This document shows, piece after piece, positions 41,055-49,896 of a DNA stretch of 64,000 nt. Each line of letters begins with the position of its first letter. Position 1 is the stretch's first letter. The DNA is from Staphylococcus coagulans (GTDB lineage Bacteria; Bacillota; Bacilli; Staphylococcales; Staphylococcaceae): assembly GCF_002901995.1 (NCBI RefSeq), contig NZ_PPQN01000002.1, positions 1 through 64,000 on the forward strand, written 5' to 3'. The notes beneath the pieces were generated by a model. The model saw only the letters and a list, made by a program, of their open reading frames with translations, was not told where the DNA came from and searched no databases. A program made the position numbers and the translations under genes.

Positions 41055-42314
41055 TTATTTATCGTCAGTTGTTTTAATATGCTTTGAACGTCCCGTATGG
41101 GAATGTTCAACTTTTTTAGATTCTGAATCTATTGATGATTTTACATCTTGATTTTGATGTTGTTCAAATTTATCCGACTGTGTCCCATAGTTATTGTACG
41201 CAGTCGCTAAATCATCGTCCTTATTGGCCTCAAGTTCATCATACGTTTCTTCTTCAGGTGTTTTTCCTTTAATTACTTTACGCTGATGCATTATCGCATT
41301 TACTTCAGCACCAATAATTAAAATGAAGCCAGTGATGTATAACCAAAGCATTAAAACAATGACACCACCGATACTACCATAAGTTTTAGAATAGTTACCA
41401 AAGTTTGAAACGTAAAAACCAAAAGCAAGTGTACCTAAAATCCATGCAACTGTTGAAAATAACGCGCCAGGTAGTACGGATTTTAGTTTGATTTTCACAT
41501 TAGGTGCAACGGTATATAAAATTACAAATACGATAAATATGACTAAAACAGGCAACGCTGTACGAATAAGACTAAATACCCAACGTACTTGCTCGTCTAA
41601 ACCGAGTGGCCCAAATAACAAGTTCCCGATTTGTTGACCAAAAGTAAATAGAACGAGTGTGACAGGTAGAGTAATTCCAACGAGTAAAGTGAAAAATACT
41701 GCTAATGCTTTTGATACGATAAAGTTACGACTATCTTCAACATCATATGCGACGTTAAAAGAATTCATTAACGCAGTGATACCGTTCGAAGCTGTCCACA
41801 AAGCCAAAATTAAACCGACTGAGAGCAATCCACCACTAGCATTGCCCATGACATCATTTATGATACTCGTAATGATGGAGGCTGTATCGGCAGGCGCTTT
41901 ATCTTTAATTTGATCAATAATTGCTTGTCTATCGATATTGAACATTGGAACTAAAGATAAAATAAAGATAAGCATTGGGAACAATGAAAGCATGAAGTAA
42001 TAAGCCAACTGTGCAGCGAGACCAGAGGCATCATCTTTTCCTATACGATAAATCAAATAACTAACAAAATTAGGGCGGTCAGTATATTTTACTGGTTTGT
42101 TTATTCTTGAGACAAAGAAGGTTTGGTTGTCTTTAGATGCTTCTTTAGATTGAAACTGTTGAGGCTTAACATAAATACGGTCTTCTTCAATTTCACCTTT
42201 TGCATCGCCTTTACGATTAGGATGCTGCCCTTCATTTTTAGAATGATGGTCATTTGAGAACTTGCTTTTCACCTCATCTACAAGGCTTTTTGATTTTTCT
42301 TCGTTTTTTGACAT
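41055..42314 (-). CDS. YihY/BrkB family membrane protein
   Basis: A 419-aa inner-membrane protein. The ATG at 42314 is fixed by AAGGAG 8 nt upstream. A highly charged, Lys/Glu/Ser-rich N-terminal tail of about 90 residues precedes six predicted helices (from about 115 to 340) carrying the BrkB motifs SGLAAQLAYYFMLSLFPML and YGSIGGVIVLMLWLYITGFILIIGAE; a long charged C-terminal tail follows. The family was once named RNase BN in error. The function in Gram-positives is unknown. Directly upstream lies a structured RNA with its own terminator, suggesting transcript-level control. Confidence 0.88.
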   Translation of the reverse strand: MSKNEEKSKSLVDEVKSKFSNDHHSKNEGQHPNRKGDAKGEIEEDRIYVKPQQFQSKEASKDNQTFFVSRINKPVKYTDRPNFVSYLIYRIGKDDASGLAAQLAYYFMLSLFPMLIFILSLVPMFNIDRQAIIDQIKDKAPADTASIITSIINDVMGNASGGLLSVGLILALWTASNGITALMNSFNVAYDVEDSRNFIVSKALAVFFTLLVGITLPVTLVLFTFGQQIGNLLFGPLGLDEQVRWVFSLIRTALPVLVIFIVFVILYTVAPNVKIKLKSVLPGALFSTVAWILGTLAFGFYVSNFGNYSKTYGSIGGVIVLMLWLYITGFILIIGAEVNAIMHQRKVIKGKTPEEETYDELEANKDDDLATAYNNYGTQSDKFEQHQNQDVKSSIDSESKKVEHSHTGRSKHIKTTDDK

Positions 42315-42338
42315 ATCGAAGCTCCTTCTTTTGATATT

Positions 42339-42387
42339 AAAAAAGGCAATCTCTGAGTACATTCTAAAAGAATGCATTGAAATTGCC
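42339..42387 (-). terminator. Intrinsic terminator 25 nt upstream of brkB
   Basis: On the minus strand GGCAATTTC (42387-42379) pairs with GAGATTGCC (42353-42345), enclosing a second 8-bp stem TGCATTCT/AGAATGTA with a TTT loop, followed by TTTTTT (42344-42339). It ends whatever transcript comes from the structured region upstream, unless read through into brkB. Confidence 0.75.
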
Positions 42388-42590
42388 CGTGATAAGAGCG
42401 TAACGCCAACGAACTGTACATGTTTTACGGCATAGAGCGGGTGAGCAACTATAGTCCATCGACAAATGCGTGAAATTCAAACTTCATTTAAATTTCTATT
42501 AATCTGGTTATTGTAGCTCACACGTTCATAGCGTTGGCATGCGGTGTTGAAGTTGACGTGAATCTGTTGTGCGCTTATCCCCGCTTATTG
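42339..42590 (-). ncRNA. Candidate structured RNA (sRNA or leader) between ytxH and brkB
   Basis: On the minus strand four stems nest in one long rod: GATAAG/CTTATC (42579-42574 with 42396-42391), a 9-bp ATGCCAACG/CGTTGGCGT including one G-U pair (42540-42532 with 42411-42403), GTGAGC/GCTCAC (42521-42516 with 42446-42441, extended by ATA/TAT), and an apical GAAATT/AATTTC hairpin (42496-42491 with 42477-42472). The rod of about 190 nt is followed by a good intrinsic terminator and then brkB. No reading frame explains the region. I cannot match it to 6S, tmRNA, SRP RNA, RNase P, T-box or a riboswitch I know. Its ends are approximate and the promoter is not resolved. Confidence 0.5.
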
Positions 42591-42605
42591 TTTAAAAGTA
42601 TTTAC

Positions 42606-42893
42606 TTATAAACCGATTTGTTTATTGTTTTTACGTTCAACGAATGTATCTTTAGCTTGACGCAATGAACGTTCTAATTCTGGATTGTTACGACGAATTT
42701 CATCAATTGTATCTTTCCAATAGAAGAACTCATCTTTCAATTCTGCAAGTTTAGATGGCTCGCTTGAACGTTCACCTGTTTTAATTTGATGAACTGATGA
42801 TTTAAGTGAACGACGTGTGTTTTTGTCGATCAATGCAATCGCTCCACCAATTGTAGCGCCAATTAAAATCCCCGGTAATAATTTGTTTTGCAT
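42606..42893 (-). CDS. YtxH domain-containing protein
   Basis: A 95-aa protein. A short N-terminal hydrophobic segment (LLPGILIGATIGGAIALI, about 5-22) with the Gly-rich character of the YtxH family is followed by a charged helical region. YtxH-like proteins are stress-associated envelope proteins of unknown mechanism. It starts 7 nt after ptpA on the same strand, so the two are co-transcribed. The structured RNA element begins just after its stop codon. Confidence 0.85.
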   Translation of the reverse strand: MQNKLLPGILIGATIGGAIALIDKNTRRSLKSSVHQIKTGERSSEPSKLAELKDEFFYWKDTIDEIRRNNPELERSLRQAKDTFVERKNNKQIGL

Positions 42894-42900
42894 AATGTTG

Positions 42901-43359
42901 TTACTCCTTTCGCGTATCCTGAATAATATAGTCTATTAAATGATCACAAGAAGATTGTATCATCTCATAGACGCCTTCAAAATTATTTGTGTAATATGGA
43001 TCAGGTACATCTGTTTCTGTCATATCACTAAACTCTAATAATTTAAATAACTTCCCTTTAAGATGAGGATTAATTTTTTTAATATTATCTACATTGCTTT
43101 GATCCATTGCAATAATGTAGTCAAAATCATCTTGTGCTGTAAATAATTCACTAATCATACCATCAAATGGGATGTCGTGCGCTTTTAAAATTTTTTGAGT
43201 ACCCTCATGAGGGGGCTCTCCTAAATTCCATTTGCCCGTTCCTCTTGAGTATACTTCAATGTTGTCAATATTGCGATCTTTAAGGCGTTGACGCATAATT
43301 GCTTCAGCCATTGGAGATCGACAAATATTGCCTAAACATACAAAAGCAACTGTTGTCAT
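42901..43359 (-). CDS. ptpA: Low-molecular-weight protein tyrosine phosphatase
   Basis: A 152-aa phosphatase. The P-loop CLGNICRS (Cys8, Arg14) lies at the N-terminus, and the general acid Asp is in VPDPYYT near residue 120. In S. aureus the PtpA homologue is secreted during infection and dephosphorylates host and bacterial proteins, though no signal peptide is visible here. It leads a two-gene unit with ytxH. A GGAGGTTATC-type ribosome site precedes the start. Confidence 0.95.
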   Translation of the reverse strand: MTTVAFVCLGNICRSPMAEAIMRQRLKDRNIDNIEVYSRGTGKWNLGEPPHEGTQKILKAHDIPFDGMISELFTAQDDFDYIIAMDQSNVDNIKKINPHLKGKLFKLLEFSDMTETDVPDPYYTNNFEGVYEMIQSSCDHLIDYIIQDTRKE

Positions 43360-43491
43360 GTAGATAACCTCCGTGTCCTAATCTATATGCCCATTTTAGC
43401 TGTTTTTAAAACAATACGAAAGTAATTCTGTTAAAAATTTTTCAAATATTCGTCACTTTGATAAAATATTGTAGACGAAAGGATGGTAATC

Positions 43492-43695
43492 ATGTCAAAG
43501 ACAATTGAAGAAATGATTATAGAAATACGCAATCGATTAAACTTAGTAAATCCAGGTTTGATTGATCCAGATAACTACAGCGAATCCCATCGCGAAGATA
43601 TAGAAGATATTTATGCTTTTGTATCAACAAAAAAGGATTTTACACCTCGTGAAATGTCCGGTATTACAGAGGCATTGGGTGATTTAAGAAAATAG
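43492..43695 (+). CDS. UPF0435 (DUF1128) small protein
   Basis: A 67-aa helical protein of the YfkK/UPF0435 family. The ATG at 43492 has GAAAGG at good spacing; an upstream ATG would overlap the ribosome site. The sequence has the family block IEEIRNRLNLVNPGLIDP-like near the start and FTPREMSGITEALGDLR at the end. The function is unknown. It precedes the aminopeptidase gene by 18 nt on the same strand, as in other staphylococci. Confidence 0.9.
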   Translation: MSKTIEEMIIEIRNRLNLVNPGLIDPDNYSESHREDIEDIYAFVSTKKDFTPREMSGITEALGDLRK

Positions 43696-43713
43696 ACAAT
43701 TGGGGGTATTTTA

Positions 43714-44946
43714 ATGACAATTGAAGAAAGATTACAGCAATACGCAAGATTACTCGTCAACGTTGGAATGAACGTTCAGAAAGGACAACCTGTGTTTATA
43801 AGAACGACAGTTGAGGCTGTAGATTTTACGAGACGTATCGTAGAAGAAGCTTATCTTGCAGGTGCTTCTGACGTCAGAGTGAAATACGCCGACCCACAAC
43901 TGAAACGTTATGCATACGAATATGAACCCGCTTCATTTTTTGAAAAAGATGTGAAGGCCTATGATGTAGAAGAACGTATGGATTATGCGAATCGTGGTGC
44001 AAGTAACTTAGCACTGATTACCGAAGATCCTAATTTGTTGAATGGCATAGATACGAATAAACTTAAAGCCGCTCAATTAAATCATAGTCATGCTTTTAAA
44101 TCGTATATGGTGGAATCACAAAAAAATGCATTTCCTTGGGTTGTGGCTTGTTATCCATCAGAAGCATGGGCGCAGCGTGTTTATCCAGATTTAGAGCCAC
44201 AAGCTGCTTTTACGAAGTTTTTAGATGATATATTGAATATCGTCAGAGTTGATGGAAATGATCCAATCGCCAATTGGGAGCAACATACACAATTATTAAA
44301 AGAGAAAGCCGATTACCTTAATGATAAAGCCTATGATGCACTTCATTTTATCTCTGAAGGTACAGATTTAGTCGTTGGCTTGGCGAAAGGTCATATTTGG
44401 GAAGATGCAACGAGCTATACACCTGATGGACAAGCATTTATCGCTAATATTCCAACTGAAGAAGTCTTTACAGCGCCTGACTGCCGACACGTGAATGGTA
44501 CTGTTTCGAATAAATTGCCTTTAAGTTATAATGGTACAATTATTGATGGCTTCAAACTGACATTTAAAGAAGGTCGTGTCGTTGATTTTGAAGCAGCAGA
44601 AGGTCAAGAAGTGCTTGCCTCTTTATTAGATACAGATGAGGGCGCACGCCGCTTAGGTGAAGTGGCTTTAGTTCCTGATGATTCACCGATATCTAATCGT
44701 AATACTATTTTTTATAATACATTATTTGATGAAAATGCCTCTTGCCATATCGCATTAGGTGCAGCTTATGCTTTTAACCTAAGAGGAGGCACAGAGATGA
44801 CGAGCGAAGAATTAAAAGCACATGGCTTAAATGATTCGCTTAAGCATGTCGACTTTATGATTGGTAGCCGTGATTTGGATATTTACGGAGTTAAAGCAGA
44901 TGGATCTGAAGAGTTAGTTTTTAAAGATGGAAACTGGGCAAATTGA
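43714..44946 (+). CDS. ampS: M29-family metallo-aminopeptidase
   Basis: A 410-aa cytoplasmic aminopeptidase of the thermophilic AmpS/PepS (M29) family. The N-terminal domain contains the VNVGMNVQKGQPVFIRTTVEA segment. Metal ligands are expected in the C-terminal part: Glu in NIPTEEVFTAPD, Glu in FEAAEGQE, His in SCHIALGAAYAF and the HVDFMIGS Asp. All are present. It is probably broad in specificity and used in peptide recycling. It lies in an apparent operon of UPF0435, ampS and the thioesterase. Confidence 0.93.
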   Translation: MTIEERLQQYARLLVNVGMNVQKGQPVFIRTTVEAVDFTRRIVEEAYLAGASDVRVKYADPQLKRYAYEYEPASFFEKDVKAYDVEERMDYANRGASNLALITEDPNLLNGIDTNKLKAAQLNHSHAFKSYMVESQKNAFPWVVACYPSEAWAQRVYPDLEPQAAFTKFLDDILNIVRVDGNDPIANWEQHTQLLKEKADYLNDKAYDALHFISEGTDLVVGLAKGHIWEDATSYTPDGQAFIANIPTEEVFTAPDCRHVNGTVSNKLPLSYNGTIIDGFKLTFKEGRVVDFEAAEGQEVLASLLDTDEGARRLGEVALVPDDSPISNRNTIFYNTLFDENASCHIALGAAYAFNLRGGTEMTSEELKAHGLNDSLKHVDFMIGSRDLDIYGVKADGSEELVFKDGNWAN

Positions 44947-44966
44947 TATTAAAAGAGGTTTAGAAA

Positions 44967-45488
44967 ATGACAAATGTTGAAAAAAGAGCAATGCAAGATT
45001 CAAAAGTATATAAATCTAGACAAGTATTTCCAACAGATACCAATCATCTAGGCACACTGTTTGGCGGTACAATGATGGCCAATATCGATGAAATTGCTGC
45101 AATTTGTGCGATGAAGCATGCAAATAATACTGTTGTAACTGCTTCAACGGATTCTGTCGACTTTTTAAAACCGATTAAAAATGGTGATATCATGACTTAT
45201 ATCGCTATGGTATCTTATGCAGGGAGTTCTTCAATGGAGATTTGTGTTCAAATTATGATTGAAGATATTCATAACAATAAGCAAGAGCTAGCGGCATTAA
45301 GTTTTTTAACTTTTGTTGCTTTGGATGAGGATGGCAAACCTACAAAAGTACCTGACATCTATCCTGAAACAGAAGCTGAGAAATGGTTCCATGAAACAGC
45401 TGAAATACGGGTAAAACGTCGTAAAGAAAGAAGAAAAGAAAGCAAAAAAACATTACAATTTATTTCTGACTTAAAACGTAAGCAGTAA
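44967..45488 (+). CDS. Acyl-CoA thioesterase (YkhA/BACH-like hot-dog fold)
   Basis: A 173-aa single hot-dog-domain protein. HLGTLFGGTMMANIDEIAA (about 28-46) is the catalytic motif with the active Asp/Asn-Asp region, and STDSVDFLKPIKNGD follows as the second family signature. A basic C-terminal tail (RVKRRKERRKESKK) is typical of the YkhA branch. It hydrolyses fatty acyl-CoA esters in homologues. It ends the operon that starts at UPF0435, with a strong terminator about 110 nt downstream. Confidence 0.9.
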   Translation: MTNVEKRAMQDSKVYKSRQVFPTDTNHLGTLFGGTMMANIDEIAAICAMKHANNTVVTASTDSVDFLKPIKNGDIMTYIAMVSYAGSSSMEICVQIMIEDIHNNKQELAALSFLTFVALDEDGKPTKVPDIYPETEAEKWFHETAEIRVKRRKERRKESKKTLQFISDLKRKQ

Positions 45489-45597
45489 AAACGATTAAAT
45501 TGAAATAGTATCAATCACGATGATACGCTACTTGAGGATGGTTTAAATACAAGTTTGACGTAATAGTAAACCATACGTTTAGAGTTTAGTTAAAAAG

Positions 45598-45659
45598 AAA
45601 GGCAGAGATGTTTTACAGAAGTGACCATTCTACTTTTGTAAACACATCTTTGCCTTTTT
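45598..45659. terminator. Bidirectional terminator thioesterase/yfkAB
   Basis: AAAGGCA-AGATGT-TTACA-AAGT pairs with ACTT-TGTAA-ACATCT-TGCCTTT, a stem of more than 20 bp with few mismatches; T-runs lie on both strands. Confidence 0.85.
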
Positions 45660-45682
45660 AGTATATGGATATTTTCAATGAA

Positions 45683-46819
45683 TTAAGAAAAAATATGGTG
45701 CATCCGTTGTTCTTGTTTTTTAAAATCAACGTTTGAGTAATACATATTTTTAACTAGAATGTTAGGACCTAAGCATTCAAATTGAGGACAATGGCAATTA
45801 ATCGCTTTTGATAGTGGCGTCGCCATCCAACGCTGAAATACATCTGTTAAACGGTCTTGTTTAATGTTTGAAATTGTACCGGTTTCATCGCCAAAATCTG
45901 TAACAATAACGTTACCAGTAAATACATTTACATTTAAACGGCTTCTGCCATCCGGATCATTACGAGTCGATACATTTGGGGCTTGTTTCAATTTTTCTCT
46001 TAATTGTGCATCAGCTTCATCTTGTAAACAAGGAAAAATAGGTAATGTTCCGAACAACATCCAAGTGTCTTTATCGCGCACATCTAATAGATGTGAGATA
46101 GCAGATTTCATCGTATTAAGATCAAGTACTTCCAATTGACTCGCAAAATCAGCAGGGTACATGGGATGCACTTCGTGACGTTGACATTTCATATCGTGAA
46201 CTACTTCATGATGAATCGATTCTAAATAAGGTAAAGTGCTTTTATTTAACATTGTTTCTGCTGACACAAACATCCCTTGACGACTTAAATTCTGAGCGTT
46301 TGAAATCATCTGTTCGTAGAGTTTTAATTTCGCCTTTAATGGGGGCTGTTTATCCATTGCGCCAAATCCAACTTCAGTAAATGTATCAATTGTGCCCCAG
46401 TTATGTGAAATGTGTAACACATCGATATATTCAGCAATATCTAAATATCGATCTAATGGAAGGGTTAAATTAGAATTCAATTGTACATAGATACCCCGTT
46501 GATCGGCATATTTTAATAATGGTTTAACAACTTCACGAATAGACTTTTTAGAAAACATAGGTTCTCCGCCAGTAATAGAAATCGTGCGCAAAGTTGGAAT
46601 TTCATCTAGTCGTTGCATAATGAGCGACATTGGAAGCGGGTCAGGGTCTCTCGTCTGTAACGTGTAACCCACGGCGCAGTGGCTACAACGCATATTGCAC
46701 AAGTTCGTTGTTGTAAATTCAACATTACTGAGTACAGGTTGCCCGTATTGATTGATATCTGAATAGGGTTCCCACGGATCATTCTTAATAGTAATAGGAT
46801 CCTTTTTGGTGCTTATCAT
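45683..46819 (-). CDS. yfkAB: Radical SAM/CxCxxxxC motif protein YfkAB
   Basis: A 378-aa radical SAM enzyme. The ATG at 46819 follows GAGGAG. The [4Fe-4S]-SAM motif is CNMRCSHC (CxxxCxxC, near residue 41), then the GGEP motif ITGGEPMF. The C-terminus has the diagnostic CxCxxxxC (CHCPQFEC), which defines the YfkAB family and may bind a second cluster. The reaction is unknown. It is monocistronic; a small gene is divergent from it. Confidence 0.88.
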   Translation of the reverse strand: MISTKKDPITIKNDPWEPYSDINQYGQPVLSNVEFTTTNLCNMRCSHCAVGYTLQTRDPDPLPMSLIMQRLDEIPTLRTISITGGEPMFSKKSIREVVKPLLKYADQRGIYVQLNSNLTLPLDRYLDIAEYIDVLHISHNWGTIDTFTEVGFGAMDKQPPLKAKLKLYEQMISNAQNLSRQGMFVSAETMLNKSTLPYLESIHHEVVHDMKCQRHEVHPMYPADFASQLEVLDLNTMKSAISHLLDVRDKDTWMLFGTLPIFPCLQDEADAQLREKLKQAPNVSTRNDPDGRSRLNVNVFTGNVIVTDFGDETGTISNIKQDRLTDVFQRWMATPLSKAINCHCPQFECLGPNILVKNMYYSNVDFKKQEQRMHHIFS

Positions 46820-46932
46820 AATCAAAACTCCTCATCTTAAAATACATGATTGTTTGATATTGGCTATTGAGGAATATCAATTTCATGTTAATATAGCTAT
46901 GACAATGCAATTATAAAGGAGAATCGCAAAGT

Positions 46933-47094
46933 ATGAAAGAGCCACAAACGATGAATCAAATAAAAGAAAGATTATCTCAATTTTTAGAAGAATTAGAACA
47001 TACCAAACCTGATAAGGTGAGTGTTGAAGATATCGATGAGTGGATTCATTTATTAGACCAGCTCGAAGTAAAAGTGAGTCAATTACGTAAATAG
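46933..47094 (+). CDS. SE1561-type small protein, 53 aa
   Basis: A 53-aa acidic helical protein with AAAGGAG upstream of the ATG at 46933. The sequence runs from MKEPQTMNQIKERL to DIDEWIHLLDQLEVKVSQLRK and matches what I remember of the SE1561 family of staphylococcal/bacillar small proteins (two helices with a DIDxxIxLLDxLE motif). No function is known. It is divergent from yfkAB and 76 nt upstream of the PfpI gene. Confidence 0.75.
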   Translation: MKEPQTMNQIKERLSQFLEELEHTKPDKVSVEDIDEWIHLLDQLEVKVSQLRK

Positions 47095-47170
47095 TTTATT
47101 TTGTGATGTTTAGTCAAATTCAATCCGGGTATCTAATACATTAGATACGATAAAGAAAGGTGATTGAATC

Positions 47171-47686
47171 ATGGCAAAAAAAATAGCAGTATTATTAGCA
47201 GACCAATTTGAAGATATTGAATTTACAAGTCCAAAAGAAGCTTTAGAAGAAGCTGGACATGAAATAGAAGTAATCGGAAATGCTGCCAATTCGGAAGTTG
47301 TTGGTAAACATGGTGCAAAAGCGACTGTTGATGTAAGTATTGCTGATGCAAAACCTGAAAATTATGATGCGATACTATTGCCAGGTGGTTTCTCTCCAGA
47401 CTTATTACGTGGAGATGAAGAACAACGATATGGTACTTTCGCAAAATACTTCTTAAAAGAAGACGTACCAACATTTGCCATTTGTCATGGCCCACAAATT
47501 TTAATTGATACAGATGAATTAAAAGGTCGTACATTGACTGCAGTGCTTAACGTACGTAAAGATTTATCAAATGCAGGCGCTAAAGTGGTGGATGAGTCAG
47601 TTGTCGTGGACAAAAACTTAGTGACAAGTAGAGTTCCTGATGACTTAGATGACTTTAACAGAGAAATTGTTAATGCATTAAAATAA
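47171..47686 (+). CDS. DJ-1/PfpI family stress protein (glutamine amidotransferase-like)
   Basis: A 171-aa protein of the PfpI/YraA subfamily. The nucleophile elbow is AICHGPQIL (Cys-His, near residue 104), with the conserved Glu early (DQFEDIEF, about 14-18) and the [11 protein letters not shown] motif. Members act as deglycases or chaperones of damaged proteins or are induced by general stress; the exact activity is debated. AAAGGTG precedes the start and a terminator follows immediately. Confidence 0.92.
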   Translation: MAKKIAVLLADQFEDIEFTSPKEALEEAGHEIEVIGNAANSEVVGKHGAKATVDVSIADAKPENYDAILLPGGFSPDLLRGDEEQRYGTFAKYFLKEDVPTFAICHGPQILIDTDELKGRTLTAVLNVRKDLSNAGAKVVDESVVVDKNLVTSRVPDDLDDFNREIVNALK

Positions 47687-47708
47687 TTCAAGACTCAATT
47701 TCAGAAGG

Positions 47709-47743
47709 CTACCGTCAAAACTTATTTTGACGGTAGTTTTTTT
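47709..47743 (+). terminator. Intrinsic terminator of the PfpI gene
   Basis: A perfect 12-bp stem CTACCGTCAAAA/TTTTGACGGTAG with a 4-nt loop and TTTTTTT tail. Confidence 0.9.
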
Positions 47744-47792
47744 GTTTTAATTAGAATTACATTTTTTAAATGAAGAAGTGGACAATAAAAAA

Positions 47793-47831
47793 GGAGCAAG
47801 GTAGAAATCGAAAGCATTTCCAACTCGCTCC
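47793..47831. repeat. Dispersed hairpin 3' of the pyruvate oxidase gene
   Basis: GGAGC-AG-GAAAT on the left pairs with ATTTC-CT-GCTCC on the right, around the loop CGAAAGC. It has the GAAATC-type core seen in the other family members and may terminate the minus-strand pyruvate oxidase gene. Confidence 0.6.
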
Positions 47832-47953
47832 GAATTATAACTAGCATACAAATTCTCTAGCAAAAACCTGTATGCCTTTCCTTAATATGAGATCTTCGCC
47901 TTCAATATAGCTCGCTTATGCTTGGAAGTATTAGTACTTGTATCAACAATTAA

Positions 47954-49699
47954 TTAAAGAAAACGTTTAACAGCTGTAGACAATGAAGGTATTTCGTTAA
48001 AAATAAATTTACGCTCTTCAGTTAAACTGCGATATGCCCATTTTGCATAATTTAGCGCTTGATCTGGCAAGATTTTACCAGGGAGTGGCGCAGCGTTTTT
48101 ATCGACATAAACATTAACGATAGTCGGTCTATGTTGTTGTACAGCTGTTTGTACAATAGCATCAATATCGTCAGGATTGTCAAGTGTATAACCAACACCA
48201 CCACAAATTTCTGCAAATTTAGCAAAGTCCATATCACTAAAGTCTATGCCATACTCTAATTCTCCAGCTTCTTGCTGTTCGTATTTAATGAATGATAATT
48301 CCGTATTGTTGAGCACAAATAGTACCATCGGCAAGTGGTATTGAACAGCGGTAGCAAAGTCTTGCATTACCATTTCAAAAGCACCGTCACCCGTAATGCC
48401 AATCACTTGGCGTCCTGGATAAGCAATGCGTGAGGCGATTGCAGTTGGAAGTGCACAGCCCATCGTACCGAGCCAACTTGAAATAACAAAATGGTTATTA
48501 ACGCCAAGATTCAGGTAACGTGTTGACCACACAGTAGATGTTCCTACGTCAGCTGCAATGACCGTATCGTCAGTGATTACTTTATTTATTGCATCCATTA
48601 AGCGCTCTGGGCGAATAGGTTTAGCTGTATTTTTCTTGTCTTCATTCATCCAGCCTTCCCAAGTTTCTTTATGGTCTAACATTTCAGATAAAAATGGACG
48701 GTCAGAAACTGGGTCAATCGCTTCAATCAGGGCTTGGAGTGCCAGTTGACTATCACCTACAATAGGGGCATCAACATTAAAACGGTGTCCGATAGCTTCA
48801 GGGTTTTCATCAATTTGAATAGCTGGAATATCTTTCTTAGGTAAATAGTCTACATACGGATAATTCGTCCCCGCTAAAATAAGCAAGTCTGCGTTTTGCA
48901 TCGCTTGATACGATGGTTTTGTACCAATTTTACCGATATTTCCTAAATTATAAGGATGTTGATCGCCGACAATCGTTTTAGACGGTAATGTGACAATTGT
49001 AGGGATTTTACCTTTTTCTATAAATTGACGTACTTCTGCTTTCGCATTTTCAGTTCCTTTACCAACAAGGATAACTGGACGTTTACTGTCGTTAAATAAA
49101 CGTGCTGCTTTTTGGATTTCATGCGTAGCGGGTTGCTGTCTTTCTTTTTGATAGGGTTTAACTTCTGAAGGGAAGTTGTCATCGATTTTAGTGTTCAAAA
49201 TGTTGTTAGGAAGTGTAAGTACCGCAACCCCTCTCTTTTTATAGGCTGTACGAATGGCTTCATCCACAATTTGGAAGACATTGTCAGCATCACTGTCTTT
49301 TAATTGGTAATTATAGACAGCAACATCTTCAAATAAATTTGGCAAGTTAATTTCTTGGAATGTTTTTGTACCGAGTTTATCACTGTCGGCTTGTCCTGAA
49401 AGGATTAATTGCGGTACATTGTCGAGTTTGGCATCATACATGCCGTTTAATAAATGTACTGCACCAGGACCACCTATTCCTAATGCAACCCCAATTTTAC
49501 CTGTAAGTTTTGTATAAGCTGCAGCTGAAAGACTCGCAACTTCTTCATGACGAACATGAATAAATCTGATTGAATCTTCAGCACTTTTGAGTCCATCCAC
49601 AACTGCATCAATAGAATCTCCAGGAATACCATATACATGATCGATATCCCAAGTTTTTAATGCTTTTATAAGTGCCATATTCGCTTTTACTTTTCCCAT
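47954..49699 (-). CDS. cidC: Pyruvate oxidase (CidC-like, ThDP-dependent)
   Basis: A 581-aa ThDP/FAD enzyme converting pyruvate to acetate and CO2 with electrons passed to the respiratory chain. The PYR domain has RHEEVASLSAAAYTKLTG with the catalytic Glu, the central FAD domain has LVGKGTENA, and the PP domain has the GDGAFEMVMQDFATA ThDP motif followed by NNTELSFI. The C-terminal helix suggests peripheral membrane association. It resembles S. aureus CidC along its length. Unlike the cidABC operon of S. aureus, no cidA or cidB holin-like gene is adjacent: neighbours are a PfpI gene and sgtB. It could be a relocated or separate pox gene. Confidence 0.9.
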   Translation of the reverse strand: MGKVKANMALIKALKTWDIDHVYGIPGDSIDAVVDGLKSAEDSIRFIHVRHEEVASLSAAAYTKLTGKIGVALGIGGPGAVHLLNGMYDAKLDNVPQLILSGQADSDKLGTKTFQEINLPNLFEDVAVYNYQLKDSDADNVFQIVDEAIRTAYKKRGVAVLTLPNNILNTKIDDNFPSEVKPYQKERQQPATHEIQKAARLFNDSKRPVILVGKGTENAKAEVRQFIEKGKIPTIVTLPSKTIVGDQHPYNLGNIGKIGTKPSYQAMQNADLLILAGTNYPYVDYLPKKDIPAIQIDENPEAIGHRFNVDAPIVGDSQLALQALIEAIDPVSDRPFLSEMLDHKETWEGWMNEDKKNTAKPIRPERLMDAINKVITDDTVIAADVGTSTVWSTRYLNLGVNNHFVISSWLGTMGCALPTAIASRIAYPGRQVIGITGDGAFEMVMQDFATAVQYHLPMVLFVLNNTELSFIKYEQQEAGELEYGIDFSDMDFAKFAEICGGVGYTLDNPDDIDAIVQTAVQQHRPTIVNVYVDKNAAPLPGKILPDQALNYAKWAYRSLTEERKFIFNEIPSLSTAVKRFL

Positions 49700-49896
49700 T
49701 TATTACGACTCCCTTTCCAATATAGTAACCTATAAGACTCATATACCCATTTTTTCATTTTATGCATCAATATTCAAAATACGTGCTTATCCTCATCCTA
49801 CAGACTGATTTTTGGTTAAAAATATAGATAAATTCTATTGGACTTGATAAACTCACAGTAATTAGTGAATTGAAATGAGAAAGTAGGTCATCATGG

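Noticed and set aside
42339-42590. Structured region considered as a T-box, 6S RNA, tmRNA, SRP RNA or RNase P RNA
   Set aside because: None of the conserved motifs I know (T-box GGTGG sequence, tmRNA tag reading frame, RNase P or SRP core) could be found; only the fold is supported, so it is left unnamed.
47223-47534. Long His/Leu-rich frame antisense to the PfpI gene
   Set aside because: A mirror of the codon bias of the real gene; the plus strand encodes an intact DJ-1/PfpI protein.
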